Positions 34,142-44,434 of a stretch of 64,000 bases of DNA are shown one piece after another. The first letter of the stretch is position 1, and each line of letters starts with the position of its first letter. The notes under the pieces were generated by a model. The model had not been told where the DNA came from, did not search any database, and saw only the letters and a program-made list of their open reading frames with translations. Source of the stretch: Hyaloscypha bicolor E (lineage: Eukaryota; Ascomycota; Leotiomycetes; Helotiales; Hyaloscyphaceae); NCBI RefSeq assembly GCF_002865645.1, contig NW_020194667.1, forward strand, positions 744,001 through 808,000. The letters are read 5' to 3'. Both the position numbers and the translations under genes were made by a program.

Positions 34142-34706
34142 GGCCCTTCCTTGAAGATTGTGAAGGAAAACTATTTCGTTGAAGAGATGAATAATTGCGA
34201 AAACGAAGTAGGATCAGCACGATGTATCATAACGATGCAAGAGGAGTAGGGGAGTCTTATACAAAGGACCCAGGGATTTGTGGAGGGTACCACTCTGGGG
34301 ACCCCGCAAAACCTCACCTGGCACTAAACGTGACTTCTGAAAATTATTTCTTGGTTTCGGTAACTTAGTCTGGGACAATTGAAAACAGTTTAGAGTTAGT
34401 GAGAGAGACCGCGGCAACTCTCTTCACCATTTGAATTAGTGCGTTTTCAAGCCCAAAACTAGATAGCCGTGCGACGAAGACGAAGAAGCCGAGCTGAAAA
34501 GGGGTGGACCCTGCGGGCGTTCCCTGAGGTACTGTAAGCGAGCCATGAATCGGTGCGGGGTACATTGGAATCCAGATTTCGAATCGTCAAGACACCTTCC
34601 CTCTTGCTTAAAGCCGGAATTCAGGAAGTGGTTTTGAAGACAACTCCTGTCTCCAATTGACATTAGAATATTAACTGTAGACTTGTCTCCATCAACAATA
34701 CTTACC
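34142..34706. promoter_or_regulatory. divergent promoter, MFS carrier and SDR
   Basis: About 560 bp. It probably holds the unplaced first exon of the MFS gene near 34230. No other coding signal. Confidence 0.35.
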
Positions 34707-35670
34707 ATGGTGTCCTCTCGATTTCTTGCGAATAAAGTTGTAGCGTAAATCCTCCCCTTCTTCCTTCCTGCAAAAAATTAAACACACTTACAGGTTATAA
34801 AACAGCACTGACTATGTGACTAGTATAACCGGATGCAGCAGTGGAATTGGAAGGGCTACGGCTCTTGAATGTGCTCGGCACGGGGCGCGAATTGTCCTCC
34901 ACCATATTGGGAACTCCCAGTCAGAAGGAGACATCGCAACCTTGAAATCCGAGCTCGACACAATCTATACAGAAACAAACATCTCATCGCATTACGGAAA
35001 AGGACAGAGATACATAGCGGTAGGAGCAGATACCACAGATCCAGGAGCCGGCCAAAGGTAGACACCCCTGTCCCGTCAGTCATCTGATATAATTTTGTGG
35101 TCTTTTCTGACATTGCATCCTAGTATTGTTCAAGCAGCAGTTGGCGCATTTGGAGAAGTAGATGCACTGGTGCATAACGCGGGAATATGCCAGTTCGCGG
35201 ATTTCCACGCCGTGACTCGTGAGCAGCTTGGACGGCACATGGCTATCAACTTCGCCGGCCCCTTCCACCTAACGCAAGCGGTTACAGAGCAAATAATCAA
35301 GCAGAAGTCTGGCGGCTCGATAGTCACAATTGCTTCAATCACAGCTACATTGGGGTCGAGTCGATTGACGCACTACAGTCCGACGAAAGCGGCATTGCTG
35401 GGGATGACTTATAGCTGTGCAGTGGCCCTGGGTCCTCATGGCATTCGCTTCAATGCAGTGAGCCCGGGAACAACAGAAACGGCGATGAATAAGAAGGACT
35501 TGGAAGCAGGCGGGAAGCGAGCAATGATGGAATCGAGGGTGCCATTAGGGAGGCTAGGAAAGCCAATTGACATTGCGTCGCCAGTTATTTTCTTCATTTC
35601 AGACTTGTCTAGATACGTTTCCGGGCAGAATCTGATTGTTGACGGCGGAGCTTCTATAAACTATCAATAG
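34707..35670 (+). CDS. short-chain dehydrogenase/reductase
   Basis: Classical SDR oxidoreductase. Three exons: 34707-34744, 34824-35057, 35124-35670; introns 79 and 66 bp; 272 residues, frame exact. Start MVSSRFLANKVVAITG is recovered only after splicing. Motifs: TGCSSGIG (cofactor), VHNAG (NNAG position), active Ser in IASITATLGSS, YSPTK (YxxxK), then AVSPGTTETAM. C-terminus SGQNLIVDGG is typical. It shares a promoter region with the MFS carrier. Substrate unknown. Confidence 0.85.
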
Positions 35671-36225
35671 GTATTATTAACCTCATTGAGGAGTGTTTAC
35701 TCCGTATAACTTCAAAAGGATGTTCAACAACTCGAATCTCGGGAGTGGAGTAGTGCCGAAATTACAAGCAAAACCCAGTGCTGGCCACCAATTGGACTAC
35801 ATAATATAATGGTGTATATGCAAGGGAGGGAAGATACAACAGCATTCTTCACTATGCAGGAAAACTTCCTCTGGATCGAGCCCACGACCAAGCTAAATTG
35901 AGATCGTTCGCTCTTGCTGGGCCACGTTGGCCAGGATATCTCAGCGGATTAAAGTCTCCTCAAGATTAATTTGAGGAAATCCAAGGCCCACAAGAAGATC
36001 CAGCACCATTGGCCCGTTACAATCTACAAGATTAGAAGGGATCCCGGGGGAGGGTTGGTCCCCAGCGAGCCTACAGCGACGCCTGATTCCCAGGCCCTCG
36101 GCTGTTTCTTCAGCGATCCCCCATCTCCAAGTTTTCGGCCAAAAAAAGAACGAGGATGGAGCCACTGTAATTAGAAAACGTGTGTAATTCTCAAAAGCAA
36201 AAAGGAAATGGACTAAAAAGGCAAA
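35671..36225. other. intergenic, no gene seen
   Basis: 555 bp between the SDR stop and the 5S rRNA gene. Only short frames without family features. Confidence 0.35.
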
Positions 36226-36344
36226 ACATACAACAGCAGGTATTCGCTGGTGGTCACCCACCCAACTACTAATCTGCCGATCTGGGGCTTGTGTATGGCA
36301 GAGCGGACGGGATGCCCATTTCCCCCCAGTCTATGGTCGTATGT
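36226..36344 (-). rRNA. 5S ribosomal RNA
   Basis: On the minus strand the sequence starts ACATACGACCATA, contains GATCGGCAGATTAGTAG and TTGGGTGGGTGACCACCAGC, and ends at TGCTGTTGTATG, the standard layout of a fungal 5S rRNA of about 119 nt with its internal pol III control region. T-rich sequence (TTTT) follows. Single 5S genes scattered among protein genes are normal in filamentous ascomycetes. The central arm differs from the usual sequence at several places, so a pseudogene is not excluded. Confidence 0.88.
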
Positions 36345-37372
36345 ATCAGCAAATGGGTTATTTTAGTACACATACTAAGAAATTGTAGCTTTTCAAAAAT
36401 GCCATTCGGAGAGCCAGGAAGCTGTTGCCAAACTGATTGGGCTTCTAATGTCTTAGTCCTCAGCTCTCGTCTTTCTAGTCATGCCATTGCCCATCTACTG
36501 CACGTAAATCGAGTAGGGTAGGGAGTTGTATTGAGGGTATAAGAATCGATTAAAGCCAGCTAGAAAGGAGCTTCAAGTGAGGAGTGGAAGCTCTTGAATA
36601 TACTTGCAGTGAGCCTGACTAAGCGAAGCGATCGCGCTACGCCTACTTGAGTGATGTGCTGCAACACCATCTATATCCTATTGTACTCTGTTTCCGAGAC
36701 TTATTTAAAATCATCAAGGAAGAAGGCTCTACTCAGCGAGCGGAACAGGTGTCACACAAATCGCGCCAATCAACCCCCGCCCACTTCCATCGTATTTGTC
36801 CCTCCTATTGTCGACACGTTGTCACTCAATTTCCTGACAGCCGCCCTCGCTCCGCCGACTTTAAGCCATCATCGGACGCCCTCCCTGAAGTTAATTTTGG
36901 CATCAGTAAGCGCCTGATTGAGCTGCCGTGCTCTAAATGCTGCGTCGGCCGTACCAAGCACCTCAGCGAGCTCCTCTAGACTATACGTCCCGAACTGGCG
37001 AGACTTCCCCCGAGAGTGTTATCCGAGTCAATATCTCCATCGCCTACGATGGCGTCATCAACTAACTTATACCAGACGACTGTTTATTTCATCTTGCCCT
37101 CAGTCGATGAACTACTATCTAAACTAATTAATTAGTTGATTGAGTCTCAATATAACAGGAATCCATGAGGAAGCAGTAAGCCTCCTCTTTGGGTTGGAGG
37201 TCGACTTAGACTTATCTAGAGCGCCAGCGGAAATAGGCAATTCCGCGCCATGACTTGATAACGGCGGCCGATGGCGGCCATTATAGATTGCCCCCAGGGA
37301 ATGCATTTGCACGTTGACTTTATTCTAAGAAGAACCTAAGTTGGCAGGAAGAAATCGCATTTGCATAGCTGC
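36345..37372. other. intergenic, no protein gene seen
   Basis: About 1 kb. Small frames (such as 36647-36979) have no recognisable features. A palindromic GCGAAGCGATCGCGC lies near 36622. Confidence 0.3.
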
Positions 37373-38392
37373 CTATCTCACAACATCTGTCGGCCCCCAT
37401 CCGATTTTCCAGTTCTGGCCTTTCGGCTGTAAGAACAATTCCTCAATACTCACCCTCCTACCGATCATCCCTTGGTCAAAAAGGCACTCCACCGCCGCCT
37501 CCAGTGTTTTTCTGTTCTCTTCAATGCCATACGGCCACGGATCGCCGCCAAAAATCTCTCCGATTTCGTCAATCTCACTCGTCAGCCAAGGCAACATATA
37601 CCTCAAAGCATCTGTAAACCTCATCCTGCGAAAAGCCACATCTTTTGCATCTTGGAAAGCGTTGAACAAACTCGTCGCCACAAATGGATGTTTTTCTACC
37701 ACATCGGACCTTATGACAACGGTGTGCATAATAGGAAAAATCCCCGTCTCTTTGTAGTACTTCTTCTCTGCATCTTTGAAATCGGGGAAGAGTCGCTTCA
37801 CATGTGCTGCTTTGTGGAAACACGGGGGTAAATCGGCTCCAATGGTTGCATCAATTTCGCCTTCTTCGAGAAGCTGGGACAGGGATTTCCCGCTCCTATT
37901 ACTGGTGATGGAGATGGATTTCAGAGGAGGGAGAGTGGTGGGTTTGCCGTGTGGTTCTGGTGATTCCATCGAACCTTCGATCCAAGTGATAGTATCGAGG
38001 TCAACACCGCATTGTTTTAGTAGACTGCGAATCCAGACGGCAGCTGTCATCGTGTAGAGCTGAACGCCAATTTTCTTGCTGTTCAAATCTGTGGGAGACT
38101 TGATTATGTGGGAGTTCACAGCTATGAAGCCGTGTCGGAAGGCTCGAGACGGGAAGACGGGGATAGCGCCGAAGTCTCGTTTTCCTGCTGTGTACCGACA
38201 GACATATTCAGAGAGGGACATCTCAGAACAGTCGAACTCGTGTCCACCAGCCATGCGATCGAAGACATCTCGAGGATGGTTCTGGACGATGAAGTTGAGG
38301 TCGATCCCTTGAGGTCTAACCTCTCCGCTCCAGAGGGCCTCCATACGGTCGTAGAGACCACAAGCAAAAGAGATTGGGACTCGAGAGGTCAT
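37373..38392 (-). CDS. 4,5-dihydroxyphthalate decarboxylase-like protein
   Basis: Bacterial homologues remove CO2 from 4,5-dihydroxyphthalate to give protocatechuate; the fold is that of periplasmic-binding-type (ABC solute) domains. Intronless, 339 residues, near the bacterial size. Marks: CGLYDRMEALWSGEV at the N-terminus, HEFDCSEMSLSEYVC, IPVFPSRAFRHGFI, LNSKKIGVQLYTMTAAVWIR, EGEIDATIGADLPPC, and DPWPYGIEENRKTLE. No signal peptide, so probably cytosolic. It is divergent from an MFS carrier across 424 bp, a common arrangement of enzyme and importer. Fungal members are rarely characterised, so the true substrate may be another dihydroxylated aromatic acid. Confidence 0.85.
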   Translation of the reverse strand: MTSRVPISFACGLYDRMEALWSGEVRPQGIDLNFIVQNHPRDVFDRMAGGHEFDCSEMSLSEYVCRYTAGKRDFGAIPVFPSRAFRHGFIAVNSHIIKSPTDLNSKKIGVQLYTMTAAVWIRSLLKQCGVDLDTITWIEGSMESPEPHGKPTTLPPLKSISITSNRSGKSLSQLLEEGEIDATIGADLPPCFHKAAHVKRLFPDFKDAEKKYYKETGIFPIMHTVVIRSDVVEKHPFVATSLFNAFQDAKDVAFRRMRFTDALRYMLPWLTSEIDEIGEIFGGDPWPYGIEENRKTLEAAVECLFDQGMIGRRVSIEELFLQPKGQNWKIGWGPTDVVR

Positions 38393-38816
38393 TTTTCACG
38401 AACAGTGAATCGCGTAGACGGATGGAGATGAGAAAGGCTTCGAAGTAAAGCGAAAATTCGGCTCGATATGAAGAAAAACACGCAACCCATGCTTTGCATG
38501 CGATTGACTCATCTCACCTGTGACCTTGGAGCCAACCATAACATCCTGCCTCTCCTCAATTGCGAGGGAGGCGGGAAGGCGGGTTTCGAACAAGGTTCCC
38601 CGCTCGGCCTTTGGCTGCAGTTGTACCAAAAAGGAAACCAGTCCTCGCCCCCCAGTCATATTCGCTGATGCTTATTTCGGGATATCTCTTGTCCACCACT
38701 CTGCATGCACCTCTCACGTTGCTGTCTTTCTTTTTCTTGCCTGCGTATAGAAAAAATACAGCTTGCTTCATCTCGTCCGTTACCTACGAAGTTTATGACC
38801 ACAGAGCATTATCAAG
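38393..38816. promoter_or_regulatory. divergent promoter, decarboxylase and MFS carrier
   Basis: 424 bp between the two starts. The right half is CT-rich (TCTTTCTTTTTCTTGCC, about 38727-38743), typical of fungal promoters. No gene. Confidence 0.4.
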
Positions 38817-40825
38817 ATGTCGAAAACAGCAGACGTCAAGCCCAGCGAGCAGCCGAAGGTGCTGAAGAAACACGTACAGGAGCTCTCAGACATTGAGCTC
38901 GTGGAGGACAAACGATCAAAGAAGGGACTCCTGCTACGTCCCCAGCCTTCCAATGACCCTAATGATCCTCTCGTCGGTGCATCTCCCACTCGCCCCACTA
39001 CTCAGAGACTAACTCCAACATAGAATTGGCCATATTTGGAAAAGTATTCCACATATCTCACCATCTGCTTCTTTGCGTTTTTAGGATTGGTCAACAGCAG
39101 TAATTTTACCGTGTCGATTGTACCAGTCGCTGCAGAATTCCATACAACCACGACGAGAGCGGGCTATCTCACCTCTATCCAGCTCTTATTCATGGGTCTT
39201 GGAAACCTCTTCTGGATGCCGATGATGCGCATCATTGGGAAGAGGCCAGTATATCTAGCATCTCTTCTGCTTTTGGTTGCTACCAACATCTGGGGATATT
39301 TTTCGCACTCGTACGGCAGCCTATTGGCAAGTAGGCTCTCAGGCGGCTTTTTCTCTGCTGCTGCCGATGCCACAGTCCCAGTATGGCTCACTCTCATACA
39401 AATTTTCTATTTTCATTATACGAGAACCGAGAGAAGGGAGCTCCTTTAAGAGACGCTACAATTCTTTGTTGTCTTGTCTTGAGAGCCAAGACAGCTCCGA
39501 AGGTCCCAGATCCTTCCGGGGGGGGGGGGTTTCTTTCAAATTTACTACGCTAATTTTGTCGGCAGAGTGTCGTTGCGGACTTGTTTTACTTCCACGAAAG
39601 AGGGCATTGCATGATGATGTTCCATACAGCGATAAGTGGCGGCGTGTTCCTCGGCCCGTTGATAAATGCGTACATCGTACAATATGCAGGATGGAGGTGG
39701 ATGTGTGGCTTCATGGCCATCGCTGCCTCCGCTACGTTTGTTGTAGGATTCTTCACCATACATGAGACCGCGTACAATCGAGAGATCGTCAACTTCAATC
39801 TTCCCAAATCGGAGTATGCTCCGAAAAGGAATTGGTTTGCAGGCTTGTCCCTCACGTCTGGCTATGATTCTCAAGCTTCGTTTTGGGGATGGCTAGGTAA
39901 CACACTAGTGTTGCTTGCGTAAGTCCCCGACTTTTTCTGTGTAATATTTTCCCCTTGGGCTTGTCTCTTGAGTTGAACTCACTCAAAACTCATGCATGGC
40001 TCGTTGCGAAAGTTTCTACAAGAAGTATTCTAATTCGGAGGTGTTGGGGTAAAGATATCCGCCAGTGGTGTTCGTCGGACTGACGATTGGTGTATTTGTT
40101 GGGTGGTAAGTGTCTAGTGTTCCCCAATAACTGTGCCATGTTTCTGACTTCAACACAGGAACATCTCAATTCAACTGACCTCTTCTCGGACATTTACCGC
40201 AGCTCCATATCATTGGAAGATACACAGTCTTGGTCTCCTCTCAACCGCAGGCTTTATCGGTGCTGTAATCTCGTTCTTTATCGGCGGAAAATTGATCGAC
40301 TTCGTTGCAACTCGGATGACTGCTCGGAAAGGTGGGCACGCTGAGCCCGAATACCGCCTTCCTGCAATGGCCATCCCTGCAATTGTAGGGCCTATAGGAG
40401 TCCTAACTTTTGGGCTGGTGATTGCTAACAAGAAGAGTTATTGGGGTGCTGCAGTTGGCTTTGCGATGTTGGGCTTTGGATTGACGGCAGCTAGCAACGT
40501 AGTTGCTACTTACGCTGTAGATGCTTATCGTCCTGTGAGCTTATATTGTTCGCCTAAAAGGAGTAGACTAACTTTTCTTCTCATCTAGATCTCCGGAGAA
40601 GTTCTAGTAATTGTGTTTGTGGTCCGAAATGTGATGGCTTGTATTCTTTCCTTGTACATTGCTGATTGGATTAGAGTGGAGGGTGTAAAGAAAGCGTTTG
40701 GAGAGATGGTTGCTATTCAGTATGCTATCGTATCATTATCTGTGGTCCTGTACTTCTTTGGGAAAAGAATTCGTGTCTTCACCGGGCGATTTGGCCCGAT
40801 GAAGAAAGTATTGCGAGGCAATTAG
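38817..40825 (+). CDS. MFS transporter, drug:H+ antiporter-1 type
   Basis: Membrane carrier of the 12-helix group. Six exons: 38817-38972, 39024-39380, 39566-39918, 40055-40105, 40159-40534, 40589-40825; 509 residues, frame exact. A long polar N-terminus precedes NWPYLEKYSTYLTICFFAF. Next SSNFTVSIVPVAAEFHT, LFMGLGNLFWMPMMRIIGKRPVY (motif A region), then HERGHCMMMFHTAISGGVFLGPLI and AGWRWMCGFMAI. The 185-bp second intron holds a run of ten G. The divergent pairing with the decarboxylase suggests import of an aromatic acid (inference). Confidence 0.83.
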
Positions 40826-41814
40826 TTTTTATGTGTCAAGCAAGTTGAATATGGCTGTTATGTAGTGAGCAAAGGTTTGCGGATTCAACGGAACTCCAGG
40901 AAGGAGTCTGAATGTTCCATAAACTTGTTTCCATGTGCATGATCTCAGAACGAAGAAATATAGATACTGTCTATCGCAAGTTGCCAAGGTTCACACACCC
41001 TGGTTTTTAAGAAAATAAACGCAGAATATACTTATAGTACCACAGGGCGTTGTACTATCTTTAACGTGCTGCAATAAAAACACATGATCCTCTCCCCTCA
41101 AAAATTATCTACTGTCCGTTTCATCCGCTTCAAACACAAATTGTCACCTCATCATTTATAGTAATGCTATAAAACGCACTTGGGCTCCGCCAAGCGTAAT
41201 CTGGGTCGCTTTTAAATACTAGCATTTATCTTTCTAATTACCTTTATAATACTTTATAAGACATAATATTTTAATTATTATATAAGTATTACACTTCTCG
41301 TATAATTTTTATTATGTGTTTTGATTTAATAAGAATGCTATAATAAAGCAATTAATTAATTAATTACTTTTGCCTTAGAAGAGAAATAAATATTAGGCTA
41401 TAATGTCTTATACTTATAGGAAGTAATAATTAAAGAAAAGTAAGCCTTGAGATTTAAAGTTACCGGAAGTTACCTTGAAACCTCTATAATTGCAATAATT
41501 ATTATGTGTTTATATTTTGCGAAATACTTTTAATTTTTATGAATACTAGCTTTGAATATTGAGTATTGAACGCTAGTAATGGTTGCTGGCAATTGCTAGC
41601 AATTAAAAGACGTGCATAGAGACGTTCATTCGTATGAAACAAGCCCTTATAAGCAAACCACGCAATACCGAATCCTCGCTCTTGGCAAAGAGGAAGAATT
41701 TACTTTAATGCTTCTAAAATAATTCCTGCAAGATTAGAGACAAATTAAATCTAGTAAAGAAACAAGATATGAAGAAATAGTAAAGAGAAGGACTCGTACA
41801 TTATATTTAGGCTT
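40826..41814. other. AT-rich intergenic region
   Basis: About 990 bp, strongly AT-rich from about 41210 to 41570 with TTAATTAATTAATTA runs. No coding frame. It looks like partly RIP-mutated sequence. Confidence 0.45.
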
Positions 41815-42042
41815 CTAAGTCCATATACTGGGGCAATAAATATGTGTATGCCCAGCCGGAACAAGCGAGTGAGCGATTACTAACATTCTCTTACTGCAAA
41901 CGCAGATGCTGTCGATTCCGGCTAGTTTGCAACAGTGGTAACTTCCCTCTGGGCTGCATTTAGTGCCGACATCGACACTAACCTCGGCCATAATAGCGGT
42001 TGCCATAAGAGCGAAGGTGGAAAGAACAGAAAGGAATTGCAT
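41815..42042 (-). CDS. small secreted cysteine-containing protein
   Basis: 75 residues. MQFLSVLSTFALMATAIMAE is a clear signal peptide; the mature part has seven or so residues to the first of six cysteines (KCSPEG, HCC, ICVC, YCP). The ATG at 42042 is preferred to an upstream one (42078) because it puts the signal peptide at the start. AT-rich flanks on both sides fit the gene-poor surroundings of lineage-specific secreted proteins. No family recognised. An unspotted intron near the C-terminus could change the end. Confidence 0.55.
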   Translation of the reverse strand: MQFLSVLSTFALMATAIMAEVSVDVGTKCSPEGSYHCCKLAGIDSICVCSKRMLVIAHSLVPAGHTHIYCPSIWT

Positions 42043-42257
42043 AGTAATAGCTGTTTGATTAAATGAAGAGAAGATCAAAAGATTAATGAATGTTTTCTTG
42101 ATTAACCTGCGAGAAGGGCTTGAGTATAATAAAGGCTAGGAGCGGGTTAAATCGGACCGATTATTGATTGCTTATAGCCTAATAATCTAAGACTTTTAGG
42201 TTTTATATCGCAAAACTACTTTATATAATAATTAATTATTTAAATAATTATTTAAAT

Positions 42258-42347
42258 AATTATTGTTTTAAAAGACAGTAATTAAATTATAATTATTTAA
42301 TTAATTATTGTTTTAAAAGACAGTAATTAAATTATAATTATTTAATT
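42258..42347. repeat. two perfect 45-bp tandem units, AT-rich
   Basis: Units 42258-42302 and 42303-42347 are identical, each containing TTTTAAAAGACAGTAATTAA. They sit next to a palindromic AATTATTTAAATAATT. Function unknown. Confidence 0.85.
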
Positions 42348-43307
42348 TACCTTAATTATTTTTTGATACGCTTACTCTGTTAATAAACAAGTTATTCCGC
42401 GATTTATTAGCTATATTTACCAAAACGAGGGGATCCCTGGCGCGGGGCGGGGTCCATTGATGGCGGCCTATGTTTCCATCTTCTCCATTGACTCTATACT
42501 AGTCAGTATAGTTCAGTGGAACTTTGTCCGTGACTTAATGCAAATACTTACCATTCCAGACTCCGCAGCTTCCTTCAGGCGATTATCAGTCCTCGCAAGG
42601 CTGACTTCCATTAAGTTGAATTGTTCTGGAGTTTAGCCACATAAATCCCACCATACATTTAATCGAATGATCAGACAACCTTATTGCTTATTTCAAATCT
42701 GAGATCTGTCTTGGCATGGCTGATTGTGGTGCCCAGTAATACATCAAATATTATTCTCCCAAGTCTACTCGGCCGCCGTGGTTGTGCCGATCATCTATGG
42801 GGACACATTCCATTACTCCTATCATGAATGGACGACAAGTACAGCGCTACAGTATTGTCATGTTGTAGCCAGTTGCTGCCTAGATATAATGCCTTACGAT
42901 AATAGTGTATGCTATGCAATTCAGAGCGGTTTTGGACGTTCTGATTCTAATGGTTGATGAGTGGTCCCTAAAATTAGTTCTGTGACATCGTATTGGTCTC
43001 AATAATTGCTGCCTAGACACAGAGAATGCCTTATGCATGCACAATCATTCAGTGCGGCTTGAATACCTCGTGTGACCTGATCATTGGCTTAGATACCAAG
43101 CTTGAAATAATTGATTGGCTGATTGTGAACTTCACAGCGTCACTCGGTGTGTGCATCTTTGAGGCTGGGACTTCCAATCTGACCTCGCTATATTCCTTAA
43201 AAGAAGCAGATAGATTCGTTTTCGACATTTTTAATCTCGGAACATAGATCATCAGGTGATGCCTAATCACCACGATTGTATTCTTCACTCCATAATAATT
43301 GTGCCAC
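42348..43307. other. intergenic, no supported gene
   Basis: About 960 bp. Frames at 42724-42957 and 43026-43247 lack family features. It is the likely promoter of the dsRNA-binding-domain gene at its right end. Confidence 0.3.
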
Positions 43308-44434
43308 ATGGACAGTTACTTTCAACCGGCCAAAATTATTACCTTCACTGTCCTGAAGCTCTTTGCTTGTTGCCGATCCCGTACGAAGGGGACAATCGCA
43401 CCAGAAACATCGGAGATCCGATCCCAAAAATCAATCAACTCTCTAGCATTTGTCTACCCTACAAATAACTTAGCCGAGTTACCATCAAATGAAGAAGAGC
43501 ACCCGGAGATGACGACGTTATCTGGTCCGATTGGACGGGTGTCCAATGTATCAATTCTAAGCAATGGTATGAATAAACTAACAAAGAATCTTTTCAAATA
43601 CAAAAGCTCACAGAAAAAAGATCGTTGGCTAGGACAAAAGATACTTGAAGTCACCCTTGCAACTGTAACTCTGAGGTCACTCCCTCCAATGGCCACAGAG
43701 AACGATGTTGAAGTATGTGAGATTATTTTTATTTTCAACCACATTTCCAGAGTCAAGATTCAAATCTCAATAGGCTAACATTTTGGAGGACTTGTACCAA
43801 GATTTGATGCACACTTTTCGATATGAAGAATGCCTTAAAGCATTGTGTAATCAAACCGAGCTCTCGGAGACAGATGCTAATTTTCGAGATCTTCTCTTGG
43901 GCCAAATTGGCCACATTCACCGCCAGACCCAGGCCAGTGGCTCAGTATCTCTTGGCATCAACCTGGAGAAATATATCGACGACCGTCGCCGACTTCAGAA
44001 CGAGAAGTGCATAACAAAACAGGAGTCTAATCTCGAATCCACACGGGAGGCAAGAGCTCTATCAGACCCACAAAGTATTTATCTCCCTTCCCCTACAGGT
44101 ACCTGGCGTTAATGTAATTATAGCTTTACTGTTGTCACCATTAAAGACCAGTATTACGATTTCTCCCAACCAAAACGGCACGTTTCATAAGCCTTGTTTG
44201 AAATTTGGGCTGAACACCGAACCGGCGCATTTACCAGCATATACTTCAATACTTAAAGAGTATGCTGACAAGCATGGTATCTTGTTAAGCTATACCGAGA
44301 ATCAGACTCAATTTCAGCCTACGAGGTTCACTTACAAAGTCACTTTAGGAGAATTGGAGGCAATTGGACGAGAACGGAGTAATAAGAAAGATGCAAAACA
44401 TGAGGCTTCAAAAGCCCTCTGGAATCCGGAATGA
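43308..44434 (+). CDS. protein with C-terminal dsRNA-binding domain
   Basis: Three exons fit in frame: 43308-43712, 43774-44074, 44124-44434, 338 residues. The last 70 residues match a double-stranded RNA-binding motif: LKEYADKHG, ...PTRFTYKVTLGELEAIGRE, and the helix-2 signature SNKKDAKHEASKAL with the basic KK that contacts RNA. The N-terminal 260 residues match no family I know; they hold a basic stretch (NLFKYKSSQKKDRW) and an acidic/helical part (ANILEDLYQDLMHTFRYEECLKALC). The start and the second donor (44075) are the least certain points. It lies in an AT-rich accessory stretch. Host or element origin is open. Confidence 0.55.

Noticed and set aside
36647..36979. 110-codon plus-strand frame
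   Set aside because: No start context, no family features, not extended by any plausible intron.
42258..42347. CRISPR-like or origin repeats
   Set aside because: Just two adjacent AT-rich copies with no spacer; simple duplication.
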